From NCBI RefSeq assembly GCF_000237925.1, contig NC_031498.1, positions 19,306,837 to 19,370,836 of the forward strand: DNA of 64,000 nt, written 5' to 3'. A program made the translations under genes and the position numbers. This document shows positions 35,022-49,800 of the stretch, piece by piece. The number at the start of each line of letters is the position of its first letter. Position 1 is the first letter of the stretch. The notes beneath the pieces are model-generated. The model worked only from the letters and a program-made list of their open reading frames with translations. It had not been told where the DNA came from and did no database searches. The stretch comes from Schistosoma mansoni (Eukaryota > Platyhelminthes > Trematoda > Strigeidida > Schistosomatidae).

Positions 35022-35425
35022 GTGGCTCCAAAAATGCTCTGTTATAGCTAGGGGTGGGGGAGAGTCCCCTCTCTGGCTTGAAATGCTCTCAAACGTCCAC
35101 GAGTATATAGACATTGCTAGGGACGTCCTACTCACTGCCTTTTCGTGGAGAGGTTGTTGGTGGATATGGAGAATTCACTTCAGAGAGTTTGAAAACCCTG
35201 ATTCCAAATCAGTGGTGCACATGGGCTCCAGAATCCTGAAGGAACAAATGGCGTATGAACCTACTGTTAGTCACCGGCTACCATCGGACTGTATCTCCTG
35301 ACTTTGCTGCACTGCCTTGTGGATCAGACTTCTAGGTCGAAGGCTTGGGGAGTGGCCATTTAAGAAAACTATCTGCTTTCAGTTTGCGCATCCGGACAGT
35401 ATTCCAGCTCTCGCACAAATCGAAT
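35022..35425 (-). mobile_element. 5' fragment of an SR2-like element (inverted relative to 21019-21576)
   Basis: On the minus strand it reads GGAATACTGTCCGGATGCGC, TTCATACGCCATTTGTTCCT, GGAGCCCATGTGCACCACTG and GAGAGCATTTCAAG, in the same order as the plus-strand copy at 21130-21555. It ends within about 25 bp of the point where that copy ends. The terminal GGTACAAGGGGGCACC motif is not preserved here. Confidence 0.7.
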
Positions 35426-37007
35426 AACGAAGTGCTAAGTAACAGCAAGTCAAATATATGTCTTGCATTAAATAATTATTACTGAAAGGGAAAAATCTAG
35501 ACAACCAACTACCTCACTATCCAACTTTCCACCTGAACGACAATCAAGCTAAAATGTTCAACCGGTCATGTGTTATGTATTATGACTTGTATTCAATACA
35601 GTAAGAAAGTAAATACAGCAAAATCAACAAACAGTACCGGAAGAATAATGGAAATAATGTTTTATTATGGGAAATGAAAATTACTTTACACAAAATCGAC
35701 TAATCTGATGTTGAGGGTTGTATGGTTGGTGAGGAAGAAGATGCAATTGGTGCAGAACTGTACAAGTCACCCTCAGAGTCGGGATGGAAAGCGACCACAG
35801 GAAGGTTGTAGGGTGAAACAAAAAACTTCCCTTTCGGATTCAAACTCCCGCCAGACTTTTCCTAAATTCAAAACAAAGTATCAAGGAATTCAGGGAGATT
35901 CGAATAATTACATTGGGCTGGTCACAAAATTGATATTAAAAGTCAAGAAAGAATAAATGTTACTAGGGAAGCAAACAATGATGCTGTGTCAACAGGAAGT
36001 ATTCATGGAAAGACACAAAACTAGTTATTTATTAATAAGACATACGTAATATAATGTGTTCACATGTTCAAATGTGATAGAACTATAATGAAAAATTCTA
36101 GGAAATACCGTCAACTTTGGGATTGATCATGGAAACAAAAGGTAATGTGGAAGCGCAGGACCACTACTATAAATACCAATTGGATAATGTATCGAATTTC
36201 CCAAAGACATGGAGTATGAGTGGTTGCTTGGTAACATACATAAGTAAGAATACTTGTAAACACATCATTCAACACCAGTAGCAAAGTCATCATCAAAATA
36301 CTCAAATTGTAACTAAATAGTTCGGGGTTTTCTACTGGTTGCTTTATAAACAAAAAATCTATACCGGAAGTAAATGAAATCGAATGTTATGATCACATGA
36401 AAAATGTTTATAATGAAGTAATAACTCAATGGCTAAAGCGCTCAGATTTGAACAGTCGATTCTGAAAGTTTAAACCCCGCTGTTTAGTGAAGCTAAGGGT
36501 AGTTAGTGGCAATAACTTTCACAAAAAGTGTAGCTGAAACCTAAGTATACAAATTTAAACTTCGTTACTGAGTTACATGTAATTAAATAAATAAAAGTTA
36601 CCAACTATAGTACTGGGTTTATGAAAATCCAGAACAAGTGAGTAACTGAACATCATCTTGGCTATCGATTAGCAACTAATCAGTGGTTAAAAGCCTCATT
36701 CATATATTTTAAACAGTAGATGTTTTGTACACATCTGATACATTTTGGTAATTACCACAGAATGTTATACGTGTTCTTTGTTAAAAACATGCATCAATAA
36801 AGTGATATTTGATTACGAAACTTTATCAAACCATTTTAGGGAGAGGGGAAATATCTAAGACGTAGACATTATAAAAGAAAGTATATTTACATGAAATAAA
36901 CAAATGATTTTCCTTGAATAAATCCATTCATTCGGGATTGGTTATAACTGAGAAATTCTATATAACGAAATAAATAACAATAGTAATCTAAATCTTAAAC
37001 AACATAT
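35426..37007. other. Mostly unassigned sequence with one SINE-like head
   Basis: No gene supported. At 36425-36500 there is a tRNA-like arrangement on the plus strand, AATGGCTAAAGCG (A-box-like) and, about 40 nt on, AAGTTTAAACCCC (weak B-box), probably a degenerate SINE. The 35700-35900 stretch, with CGGATTCAAACTCCCGCC, may be another. Confidence 0.4.
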
Positions 37008-37556
37008 TGTTATATCCTGGTGAAGACAGAAGTACGGGTAATTCCCAGGACCTATTAATGGACTATTATTCTATATATATTCTTATTGCTTAACTATTGA
37101 GTAACTAAATTGTGTATATCTATATTTATCTTATTATAAGCTTCATTCTGACCTATGAATCATTATTATAGGAATTACTGTTCCTAAATTATACTCAGTT
37201 TATTGATTATTGTCTCCCATGTCCACAGCCGCAATTAGCTTGATCTTGTACAAATATTATTTTTTATTTTATGATATGATGCGGTCTGTCTGTCTGTCTG
37301 GTATATAAACCGAGTATGCTTGAAATAAAGGATTCGCATAGCAGAAGATGCAATTAGTGTTTTTGGACTCAATTGGAAGGGCTAGGCGGACAAGGGCTAA
37401 TAAGGACGCTAGAATGCTCATACTGGTCGAACGTCATTGATCTGGCACAGTGTCAAGATTGGAAAAGTCGCATTTCGATTGATGAATAAATCACGTGATA
37501 AAAATCCGGACATAACGAATTGGAGACAGCTATATTATTTTTTTAAATTCATAACA
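37008..37556 (+). mobile_element. Solo LTR with target-site duplication
   Basis: A 549-bp unit starts TGTTATATCC and ends TTCATAACA (terminal TGTTA/TAACA inverted ends). It is flanked on both sides by the same 5 bp, CATAT (37003-37007 and 37557-37561), which is what Gypsy-type integration leaves. On the plus strand it has a TATA-like GGTATATAAACC at about 37300 and a polyadenylation signal (GAAATAAAGG) about 20 nt later, as expected for U3-R. A GTCT microsatellite sits just before. No internal region is present, so the rest was lost by LTR-LTR recombination. It lies just 3' of the last recognised DGCR8 exon. Confidence 0.88.
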
Positions 37557-37822
37557 CATATACTGACTAGTGTTCCATATTTTTCAGATAATTAACATTG
37601 TGAGCTAGATAAGAGTGTGATATCAAAAGAGAGACTTGGGTGTTCTATCAAAAAGAACTCAACAGATAAACGGATAGAAATAACGTCATAAGAATGATCG
37701 TACTATGCAAGCTGGTAAACTTTAGGTAAAAACCACTTCAACAACCTAACAGTTAAAATAGAAAAGTTCGGAGTTCAAGATAGATGAGATTATTTCAACT
37801 CCACATATTACAACAAAATCTT

Positions 37823-40800
37823 TTATTGAAAACAGTTACTTACCCATTGGTCAGCTAATTCACTCATTTTCGCTTTCAATAAACGAATTAAACTGGCTTT
37901 TACAGCAGACTTCTGTTGAGTCTGTGCATCTTGTATTGTTTCCAGTTCATTTCGCTTGTCTGGTTTACTCCCCGGACCATACATACGCAAAAGACCACTC
38001 CAGGTATTAACTTCAGGATGTAGACGGGCTAAAAGATGTTGAGCAGACAAATGACGACCTTCTCTTTTGTTTTTACATCTAACCTATGATTATTGAGATG
38101 GTTAATTTCAATCAGAATTATTTAGTGACTAATAATAGTGAATTTACTAAGGAGGTTTCAAAATAATGAAAGAAATAATTATAAAAAGTTGATACATTTA
38201 TACCAGTAAGGTAATTCTATAAGATATCATCTACTGCTGTAAACCAAGAGTAACAAACATTGTAGAACGAAATGGATTCATTTTATTCCGTATGTTTTAT
38301 TTCTTTCACATACGTACTAATTTAATACAGTGAAATTAATTTTTAAAAGTGTAATTTTGTAGGTAACATGCATGTATAATTAGTTGTCTGATCGAAAGCC
38401 TATTTGAAAGACAGAAAGGGTTGATTCAGTATCAAGTTTGTGAGTTTAGTAAACCGTTATTTTATCACACAATCAACCTCTTTATATTCATTACAGACCT
38501 CATAAAGGTTCCAGCACAGCTGTTTTAAATAAGCAAGAATACCATTTAGAAATAAGTAAATAACTAAATGATACCAAACACTTCCCTGTAAACAAACAGA
38601 ACAAAGATAAGACTTTAAGAGCTAATAAGACTTGTAGTCCGGTTATAAAAGAGAAAACAATAAACGAATCAACTTGTGAATGTTTAAAGCCAAAAAGGTC
38701 TTATTTTTTGACATTGTATGGTTTGCTTAGGACTCATAAAACTGGACAACAGGTTGTTATAACAAACGTTTACAAATAGTGTAGTGTAGAATATTCGAAT
38801 AATATTTAGTCAACGAGTTTAACAAATGTGATACATAGATAAACATTGCTATCTTACTATAAACACTCTTTACATCTTTTCCTAATGGCTATCACGTTCA
38901 GAGTGTAGATGTAATGCCATTTCATTTGTATTGGCCTTTTCAAAGTTATAAGTAAATTACAACTAATACTATCATTATAATTATAGGAATAGTTAAGCCT
39001 ACCTTAACAGTATGTTCTCTCAGTTGTAAAGTGAAAAAGTGTTTACTGCGTCCTTGAGATATCATATTTGACTTCAAATCAGACTCAGGAACACAACTTC
39101 GATTTAAACATTCAACAAGTAGATTATATGGAGTAGGTAATGCCATACGCACAGATAATTCATATAAACGTGGATCAGTCACTGAAATGGAATCGAACAA
39201 CTGCATATCACGATCAGAAGCTACCACTGGACCTGTTTGATGTGAATCATTACATACAATCTTTTGAAAATCCGGAATTAAAACTTCAAGCGCCTTACGA
39301 GCTTCACAAGATAAAATAAAGCAAACATAAGATATTATTTTAAGTGAATGTATAATTGTGAAGAGTGAGAACATAGAAAGTTTAAAGTTATCAAATAAGA
39401 TATTAATATTCTGACCATGACTAATACTTACAAACTATATTTTAACAAGCCAAACGAAAAGTTTCGGGATAGTTATTAAGTCTGTACATAAAATCATCGA
39501 AATTATCCATGACTCTGAATATCCTTTATTCTCTACTGAATTCAATTTATTCTAACAATAACTTTTGAGACATTTAACATTTTCAACAGTCAAGAATATA
39601 CATACCCGCTTCTAATCTTGCACACTTTTTACTTTGTCCTGCACCAGTTCCATATGGATTACCGTTAATAAAAACAGTCATTTGATAGGGATTTTTTTCA
39701 TTTTCAAGAACTGTTGTCTGATATGTCGGCGGACGACGTATGACATTTTGGCAATATTCATGAAGAATGCAAACATATGATTTACCAGTCATATTGATCA
39801 TACCCTCTAGAAAATATATCAAGTGGTAAATGTAAAAAGACGAAAATAAAAGTTAGATGAATCAGGGATCTGATCAACCATACAGTTTAATTCTTCTACT
39901 TACCACATAATATCCACGTGATACAGATTGCTGTAAGTTAGAGAACTATTAAAAATCATACAACATAACGGAACAAACTTGTCTAAGTTTGGGGCTTCTC
40001 AGAAACATGTAATCATTACGTCACACGAGAGCGGATATAAAAACACCCGCGAATCAAATACAGCATGTCATGAATAGGCCACCCTAGTTAAGGTCCAATA
40101 TTCTCTAGTTATTAGCATCAATCGACATTTAGTGTTATCGATGTACATCCATCTTATCACAGACAGCGTTTGACTTCATAAGTCACAACTCCAAATTATC
40201 GAGTTTTGCGAATTCTTCTTGAAGCAAGTCAGTGATGAATACCTGATTGTTATTCGAATTGGGTTCCGGTGAAAAGTTATCTAAAGTGAAAATATGGCGA
40301 AGACTGACGAAGAGTCCATAACTTGTAAAAGATAACTGTGTAGATATCCTTAGTGGTTATGGAGATGATGACGATCTGCAGTGTAAAGTAGGCTCAAACT
40401 AAAAACAGACCTTCATAAACAACAAAGTGAATATCATACGTTTGATACATTAAAAAGTGTTTCGAAGGTATTTCAGAAAGATTGTTGTAACACGAGAATA
40501 GTACAAAAATACGATCAAACAAACTTTCGCAGCTTTTGGTGTTATTACGATAATCATTTAAACAGCAAACAGTTTATGATATAAACATTATTAGCTTGAA
40601 ATTATGTTCCGAATCTATAAAATTGTGATAGTTAAGGATCTACAAAGTTGTCGATGTTAACTCTGGGAATCGAGCACAATACTGTCCACTTCACATCATT
40701 ACACATTAAATTAAAATCCGTGTCCGTTGCATAAGTGATTGATTATCTGGACTCAGTAGTTAAGTGGACAGCATGTTGGCGCTTGAAGCAAACGGTGATA

Positions 40801-43800
40801 GGTTCGTCCCGCAGTGAACATCAACTCTAGGATTTAGATGCACCCAACTGACAGGTCCAAAATAGGATAAAACGTGCGTCATGGATTTTACTGCTAGATA
40901 CATTTCATCTGCTCTAAAAAAAATAGAGCACAAAGGATATAATGTATGAATAAAAATAAGTCAGATCGTAGTCGGTCAGAACATCAACAACAGTCGTCGT
41001 CCAAGCCTTTATGGATTTCTAAATATTGACTGATAAATATTCACCAGACATTAGCCATCACTACCAAGTTAGTTAATCAGAAGAATGTTCTTTTTAAACT
41101 TGACTTCTTATATTTGAGAGGGGACTTCCCATAAATCGCCATATTAGCTGACCAGTTCTTCAAGCTAGTATCATCTTATAGTGTTATTCAATAGTATGGT
41201 TTGTTTTAGGTGCTTATCGGTCCTTATTGGTGCACTTGAGTAACTTTCGATCCACTGTATTCATAAAACTACAAACTGGAGTTTGATATTCATCATTTTG
41301 TTTGTATGTCTATCATAGTAGGGCATTTTGTATCGTTTAGAGTGCTGGTTTCAGTACTTTGCATTTAACTTTAATTAAATATCAACTGGATGTGCTCGCG
41401 TTTGAAATCCCTCGAGTGTGATTACTTGACCTAGATAAAGACAGACATATTTAGCATGAACAATGAATTCCATGACAACTCTAATATAAAGTAACATCTA
41501 CCTTTAGGCTGCTTTTGCGAAATGTTTCCGTCAGTCGATGGTATTTGATATCGAATAACTTTTGCCTGTTCTGACTTAAATTATAGACATAAAAATAAAG
41601 ACATTAATGTAGGATGTTTAGACACAAAAATAAGAAAACTGTAAGAGAAAATACTTTCAAAAGATAGATTATTTAATTTGATTTACTAAAACATTGATAA
41701 TCAACTAATGAGTATGTAATATGAAGAAGGTGGAATACAAAAACTAGCAAGAATTTATGACTCGCATAGTAGACACTTTTGATTGTATTTTACGTAATAC
41801 ATATCAATACAATCCTCTCAGGCTAGAGATATAGTACACTATACATCACAACTTTTGATTAACAATGGATATACAACAGATTTTAAGGGGTATATATGGT
41901 ATAAAAACGTACAAAAAAATCCTTTTCTGTTTACATATATACATATGATGTGATTATGCGTGTGTTTAAGAAAACATATATAAAATAGTCGATCCGCTAA
42001 ATCGATGTCGAATTTCCTTGCGTAAGTAATCAAACTGTTTTCATCAACACCAGTAAAAATGGGATATATTCACAATAACTAAATAAGACGTGGGGTAACA
42101 CTACTAAGTGAATGATCATCAATGTTTCATGACTGTGTCTATGAAATTTCATAGTCAATAATTGTGCAGCAGAACGAACATTGATAAACATTAAAGTAAT
42201 CTTTCCCATGTTGAAACTTGGATTATTAAGTTTTTAGATTCTTGACTAATTTGTGAGAGTCAAGTAAACGACATTGTCTAACAAAACGTATTGAGAATTT
42301 TCATCCTTTGCAATGTTAGCTAATCATTGTAAATTTATTTCCTAATCAGATAACAAATGCTTTAATGGTCGTCACTAAAATTATTAGAGTTGTCTGAATA
42401 TTTCTGTAGTCATTAGAAAACCGAAGAAGTTATCGTCCAAGGTTCGAACTTTGCCTTACTATATTTGGTATAGGCATCTGCGTATTATCACTAGCCGTCA
42501 CATTTTTTAGTGTCTCTTAAAACCAATGACATGAACCTGCACCTGGTAAGTGACATTATTATTATTATTATTATTATTAATGGCTTTATCCAATATTATA
42601 ATCTGGTACAATATGGAATTCTCAGCACGAAATAATAATAAAATTTATTCAACCAAAACTGTTGTTGTCTACGTATAGCGATTCTATGTAGTCAACCGTG
42701 CTCAAAGACAGCGTGAAACGCCATCACCACGGTTGTAAAGCCAAACTTTATGGATTGAAATGCTGTGCATTCGACCATTTAAATAACGGACACTGTGAGT
42801 TTATAAATAACAGTTTTGACAAAACGGAAGAATAAAAATATTTCCTGTTTCTGCGATATACTACTGTTATACGATAATAGGATTGGGGATAGAGATTTTG
42901 TTATCACTAGATCGAATACTAAAACGATAAGCTATTGATACACTGGATCCAGTTATACTAAGTACACGACTCATGATCAGCAAGAGGGAGACAGAATATA
43001 CTCTAGACAATACTTAATTTAACGTAGTTACAAGCAGTCACGTCTAATGAGACCAGAGTGGGAACCGATAACAGGAAAAGAAATCATAAATTTAATAGTC
43101 GGTAAGTTGAACGTCAGATTTTTCACACTCAGTGGTCAATCATATTTACTTTCACTACCACACATTAAGTGTATGCTGATCTGTATTCAGAAATTCGATG
43201 ATACAAACATTTTTTTGCTACATCCCTTTCAACAGCTTAGATACATAGAATTTTCAATTATGTAAAAAAAGTTTATTACCGAGGTTGTACGTATACTTCA
43301 TTTGCACGTTTAAATGATGGTTACCGAATGATTTCAAGTCATCATATCATACGGTAAAGCTACATCGTCCACAACGGAAACTAGCTTCAGCTAACTGATT
43401 CAAGTCTTAGTCATAAACTTTCTTTAAAACTGCCTTAAGAACATTACAGATTACATACAACATTAAGAATGATTAATTTATAAGATCCTGTCAAGCCTCT
43501 GTAGATGTGTAGGGACAAAGATTTCTATAAATATAATTCTACCTAAAACAAACACTTAAGTGCGGTTACTGATGCTAAACACAAAATTGGACAGTATATT
43601 CTTGTTTGAGAAATCTATAATAGATTCATATCTCACTAACAAAAATAAGTAGAACTTAGTGTGTTTATCAAATTAAGTTACAACAGTGTAAATTTCAACA
43701 TAACAAGAGCATAAAGTGACTAAATTACGTGTTTGCAGGATAGAGTCATGGCTATTATATTTTCTGGTCAGGCACAAATCAGAATACACTAATTGGTCCA

Positions 43801-46800
43801 TTTTCAATCAATAAACCAGAGAACTGAAATGTTATACTTTGCTGTTCAAGTTTACTGGAACATACATTACTACTTTCCAGTTCTTGGTTTGATTTCGGAA
43901 GAGTCAATTGAAATATAAGTGTTCAAGGGATGTTAGACAGTAAAACATAATCAACGAAAGTGAGAATGCTATTCGTTATCGTTTTCATTCACATACAGCT
44001 CAGAAATGAAAACAAAAAAATCAACGCTACGGAGAAATAAAAGTTTTTTATATTTACCATCATCAGTAATGGTTTCTGTGTGTCTTCTGATTCTTTGGTA
44101 GTAAGATCTGTTGGACAATGATGTTCACGATTTCTTCGTTTAAAAAAAAAACAAATAGTATAAATTAAAAAAAAGTTTCGTATCGGCATGAAATATATAT
44201 TGATTTAAAGAAAATCTGTGCATAAACTACACTGGCAAGTTCATGCTGACACATCTCTACTATTACTACTACTACTACCACTACTGGCTATTGAAAAGTT
44301 TGACTAATTAATCTCAGACACGTAATCAAAAATCTACTCCAGTAAAGAAAACATTGATGACATAAATTTTAATAACTTAGTTAACAGTTTAAACGAACAA
44401 TAACAGATTCGATTCCAATGATGAAAGAGTATTGTTTGTGAGATACAACTTCACAGTAATATATATATATAAGTACTGTATGTACGAGTGGGAAAGGTAC
44501 AAAATGAATCAACATTTTTGTGCATCTGAGTTGCTTTACTCTGCAACAAAAGCCAGACAGAATACAGCGTAGTATAATTGTAGCGAACGAGAAGGCGAGT
44601 GGGGACAATCGAATGTATTTGACACGAAAATTACAGACTATCTCACTAAAATCTGACAACCAATCAATTGTCTCACTCTTGACTATTCCTTCTACAAATA
44701 TCAGTCCATAGTGTCCGATTATTATTGTTCATGCATTTTCATACTAATTGCATCCCGTTCCCGTTCTCCCCTTATCGATCTTCTACTGAAATACATTCAA
44801 TGCCCGACCATCGTTATATACTACTTGTGTAGATATAAGTAACCCACACCACATAATAACATAGTGACAGGAAATGCAATTTAGCGTGCTAAATCATGGG
44901 TAAAATATACTACAGAAGAGTTGGAAACCATCTAAAAGTTGTATGGGATGAAGTGTAGAGAGAACAATTTTAATCACAGCTCCACAGAGATTAGGTTAGA
45001 AAACTTAGTGAATACTTTAAACACTAGATTGTAGTTAAAAAATTATTTTGATAGTTATAGTGAACAAGAATTTGAAAAAAAACAGTAAAATTGTTTAACT
45101 TGTACGGAAAATCAAATTTCTACAGTAAGTCACTTCAAATTTGAACACAGTTAAACTACTTGCAAACAGTAGAAAACTAAAGAAATTCGATATAGTAATA
45201 AATGTGTATGACTCGAAGTAATAGCTGATTGTCTAGCGTTAAACATGGAACATATCTGTGAAGGTGAACGATTAAACATTTAAGCATGTGCCCCCATAAA
45301 CTAAGTTTCAAAATATTTGTGTTTGAGGGACCTGTAAAAAAATTAGATTAGCATAGATGGACTTGATGATATGAGAGGGTTATCGCACAGTTTAGGGGTA
45401 AACTACTTGAGGCGAAGCAACTTCATCGTGAATAGGTTTTATTGAGCTGACCGTATAATTATCGAACCTTACTGAATGCACTATAAATCTGTAGGATAAG
45501 ATAAACTATTTTAAGGTTCAGACTTTTGTGACCTTTTCTTCCATTGTAGAAAGTTAATATCACAGAAGTTTGTGGTGATTTACGAGAAACAGCTTGCTGC
45601 AGCCAAATAGTTATTTAACTTCTCATTTGAACCTTAATTTTGTCAATTTTGGTTTTCCCGATATTCAACAAGCCTGTTTAGGATAGTGGAACAAGAATGA
45701 ATAAGTGTGCTAATTAATATAGATCACTGCATTACTGTGGTAAGCAAGCTCAAACACTGGGAAGAAGTAGCAAATATGATTGGAACTGGTGAAGAGCATC
45801 AATATCAAATAGGTATAACCGGTTGTGGTGGTCGATATTTGATATTATCCTTAAACCTCGTAATTTGTTCGTCCTGATAACTGTTACGCGATAACGCCCC
45901 AACGGTGTATAAATCAGAAGGCGAAAACGAAGTGTTGACTGTGTTTATTATTGAACCACGCACAGATGTCCCATATTACAGGCACATTAAGCAAGCATGA
46001 AAGAGTAGTGCCGCTGAGCAAGTGAGTCAGTGTGTGAGTTAATGAGTAAGCGAGTAAGTGAACAGGATTAAGATGTACATATATATACATAGTGAAATGA
46101 ATGAATCACCGAATCAATTAAGCGATTAGGCTAGCAAAATGAATATATGCGTATGCAGTAAACAATGCTCAAGCGTACATGATAAAAGTACAATAGTAAA
46201 ATAGGTTGTTATTGTACGAAGTTAACTAAAGAGCTGAACCAAATTAGATATGAACAAACTCAATTGTACGTGAGCTGCTATACGGTAAAAGCTGGATAAT
46301 CGTAATGATACATCACAAATCGGTTTTACTTATAAATGTGAACGATTGCGTTTGAATTTCGCTACATAATCTGAAGGTAATGTTTTAGATCTTTAGTGTG
46401 ATTGTGGTTGCAAAAAGGTAGAAAGCTCTAGGCGAGTTTGAAACAGGTTTATAGTACTCCTTGATTTCCAATATGTTTTCAGATAAAATAAGTTCATGAT
46501 TTAAACTATTTCATGATTCAGGGGAACTTCGAGTATAATAAAATTGAAGCTTAACAGAGAAATAAAAGTTTTATTTGAAAACTTGAGGTTCCGAAGAAGT
46601 ATTTTACCGTTTACTTCATTAACTATTCCCCAGTTATTCATAGAAAGTTGTCCCTAACTTTAATTAAACCCTGTATCATTAATGCTATCAATAACCTTGA
46701 CCGTTTTGGTTACATTTAATTCCGTTCACGCAACAGCCATTGCTTGTTCTCGAGGAAGATATTATTTTTGCAAGCGTTGATGTGGTTTCGTGTGGATGGT

Positions 46801-49800
46801 ATGAAAAAAAAATTAGAAGTAAATTGAACCTTTCTGTATTGTATTCTCAGGTTTTAATCACCTAATACTATCGATATAAGGTTGTTTGTGGATATTTTAT
46901 CAAGTCTGTTATTGTTGTTGGAAAAGTACATTCGGTTCGCACCAGAATTCGTTTTGTTATAAACTATTTGTGTCGACGTTATGGGAATCATAGTGTTCTC
47001 ATTCTATTACAAATCATCATCCACATCAATTGTTTCAAGTGCAGATTTAACAGCTTCCTTTGTACAGATTAAAACAGTGTAGTAAAAAAACAATCTAAAG
47101 TAAAATTGGATGAATATAATTAAACTAAAAACTACAATTTAAACAATCATTTGGATACCTTTTAAATACTGTATCTTCTACTCTGATTTCAAAAAGACGT
47201 CCACAATATTCACGAATATCATCAGGTGTCAACAGGGATTCTTTTTCTTTGTCTTTAATAGAAAACACCTTGAAAAATAAGATTAAATGCAGTGTGAAAA
47301 TAATCTTAACCAGAAGGGAAACTACTTTGACCGTAATCAATTTAAACGTTAAACGTAGTTCTGTTACATTTTTTTCAAAGCCTATATATATATATTAATT
47401 ATAGTATTTATGAGCAACTAGTTAACTGTACGATTTCCTTGCTCGTGCATTATAGGTTAGTTGTAAACCGGTACCCTTCTCATTGGTGAATGTATTAATT
47501 TTTAGCTCTGCCATTTGAATTGGTCACTTTTAACATTGTCTCTGTTAAAGTTAAGATACTCTTTTGAGTCCATCAGTCTTGGGTAAGTTTTCCAGCACGT
47601 CTAACAATACCTAAAATTTCAAGCCTGTTTTTTTCTAAATCAGTAAGGTGTTAAAACATACTTTGAACAAAACTAAAGACAGAAGAAAAATATTTAGCAG
47701 ACAATAATCAATTTCATAACTCCGCCTGTAGCTCTTCTAGAGTTACTGCCGGTCCCAAGCCCAGGTAAAGGAGGAGGGTTGGGCATGGGGTTAGCGACCC
47801 CATCCCGTAGAAAAGCTAACTCGCTAAAAAAACGCTAACCAGAAAAAATAATTCAGACCATTTAAACTCTGCCCTGGGAGTTAAAGGAATAATTATGACG
47901 TCTCATGATGAAAGCCGAAATTCTTCGGAAGTCACGAGACCGATGCACCTTCTAACAACCAGAGCAACACTCTTTATAGGTACATGGAACGTCCGGACAA
48001 TGTGGGAGACAGGAAAGACCAGCCAAATAGCAATGGAAATGAGGAGATACAACTTGGCAGTACTCAGAATCAGCGAAACCCATTGGACACAAACTGGACA
48101 ACAAAGGCTAGGTACAGGAGAGATGCTGCTGTACTCCGGTCACGAAGGGGAAAATGCTCCACACACTCAGGGAGTTGCTCTGATGCTGTCCAAAGAAACG
48201 CACTTGTGGGATGAGAATCTCATGGACCCAGGATAATCAAAGCATCATTCAGAACAAAGAAGCAAGGGATCACAATGAACGTTATCCAATGTTATGCACC
48301 CACCAATGATAGCAACGACGATGATAAAGATCAGTCCTATGAAAGGCTGCAATCAATTATAGAGAAGTGCTCACGAAAGGACCTCACCATCCTGATGGGA
48401 GATCTAAATGCTAAAGTTGGAGTGGACAACACAGGATATGAAGATGTAATTGGACGACATGGATTAGGAGAGAGAAATGAAAATGGGGAGAGACTTGCAA
48501 ACCTATGTGCATTCAACAAATTGGTTATAGGCGGCACAATATTCCCACACAAGCGCATACACAAAGTTACATGGATCTCACCGGACCACACCACAGAGAA
48601 CCAGATAGATCACATCTGTATCAACAAAAAATTCCGAAGATCAATGGAAGATGTGAGAACCCGGAGAGGAGCTGACATATCTTCAGATCACCACCTGGTT
48701 GTGGCCAAGATGAGACTGAAGCTAAAGAAACACTGGACAACTGGACAAACAGCACTACAAAGGTTCAATACAGCCTTCCTTCGAGATACTGACAAGCTCA
48801 ATGAATTCAAGATAACTCTCAACAACAGGTTCCAGGCTCTACAGGATCTACTGAAAGAACAAGAAACTACTTTAGAGGACAACTGGAAAGGGATAAAAGA
48901 AGCACTAACTTCAACGTGTCAGGAGGTTCTTGGTCCTAAGAAGCATTATCACAAGGAATGGATCTCTATGGGAACCCTGGACAAAATTCAAGAAGGGAAG
49001 AACAAGAAACTAGCAATTAACAACAGCCGAACACGAGCAGAGAAAGTCAAAGCACAAGCAGACTACGCAGAAGCAAACAGGGAAGTGAAGAAAAGCATTA
49101 AAGCCGACAAGCAGAAATACATGGGAGAACTAGCAACGGCGGCGCAAAAAGCTGCAAGAGAAGGGAATATGAAATAACTATATGATACAACGAAGAAATT
49201 GGCAGGGAGATATAGCAAACCAGAGAGACCAGTCAAGGACAAAGAAGGAAAGACAATCACTGAGATTCAAGAACAGAGGAAAAGATGGGCAGAATACTTC
49301 GAGGAACTGCTGAATAGACCAGTCCCATTGAATCCACCGAACATCGAAGCAGCACACATTGACCTTCCTATAGATGTCACTCCACCAACGATCGAAGAAG
49401 TCAAGATGGCCATCAGACAAATCAAAAGTGGGAAGGCGGCAGGACCTGACAATATACCAGCAGAAGCACTGAAGTCAGACATTGAAATAACTGCAAACAT
49501 GCTTCACCTTCTATTCAAGAAGATTTGGGAAGAGGAACAAGTGCCAATTGACTGGAAAGAAGAATATCTCATGAAGATACCAAAGAAAGGAGATCTGAGC
49601 AAATGCGAGAATTACAGAGGCATCAGTTTGTTATCAGTACCAGGAAAAGTTTTCAACAGAGTGCTGCTGAATCGGATGAAAGACGCAGTAGACGCCGAAC
49701 TTAGGGATCAACAGGGGATTCCGTAAGGATAGGTCGTGTGCAGACCTGATTGCGACACTACGGATCATCGTTGAACAATCAGTTGAGTGGAACTCATCAC

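Noticed and set aside
36111-36353. Possible final DGCR8 exon on the minus strand
   Set aside because: The frame is hydrophobic and unlike the DGCR8 tail; no acceptor in the right phase was convincing.
42640-42740. Possible tRNA gene near 42680
   Set aside because: No complete cloverleaf or paired acceptor stem could be drawn.
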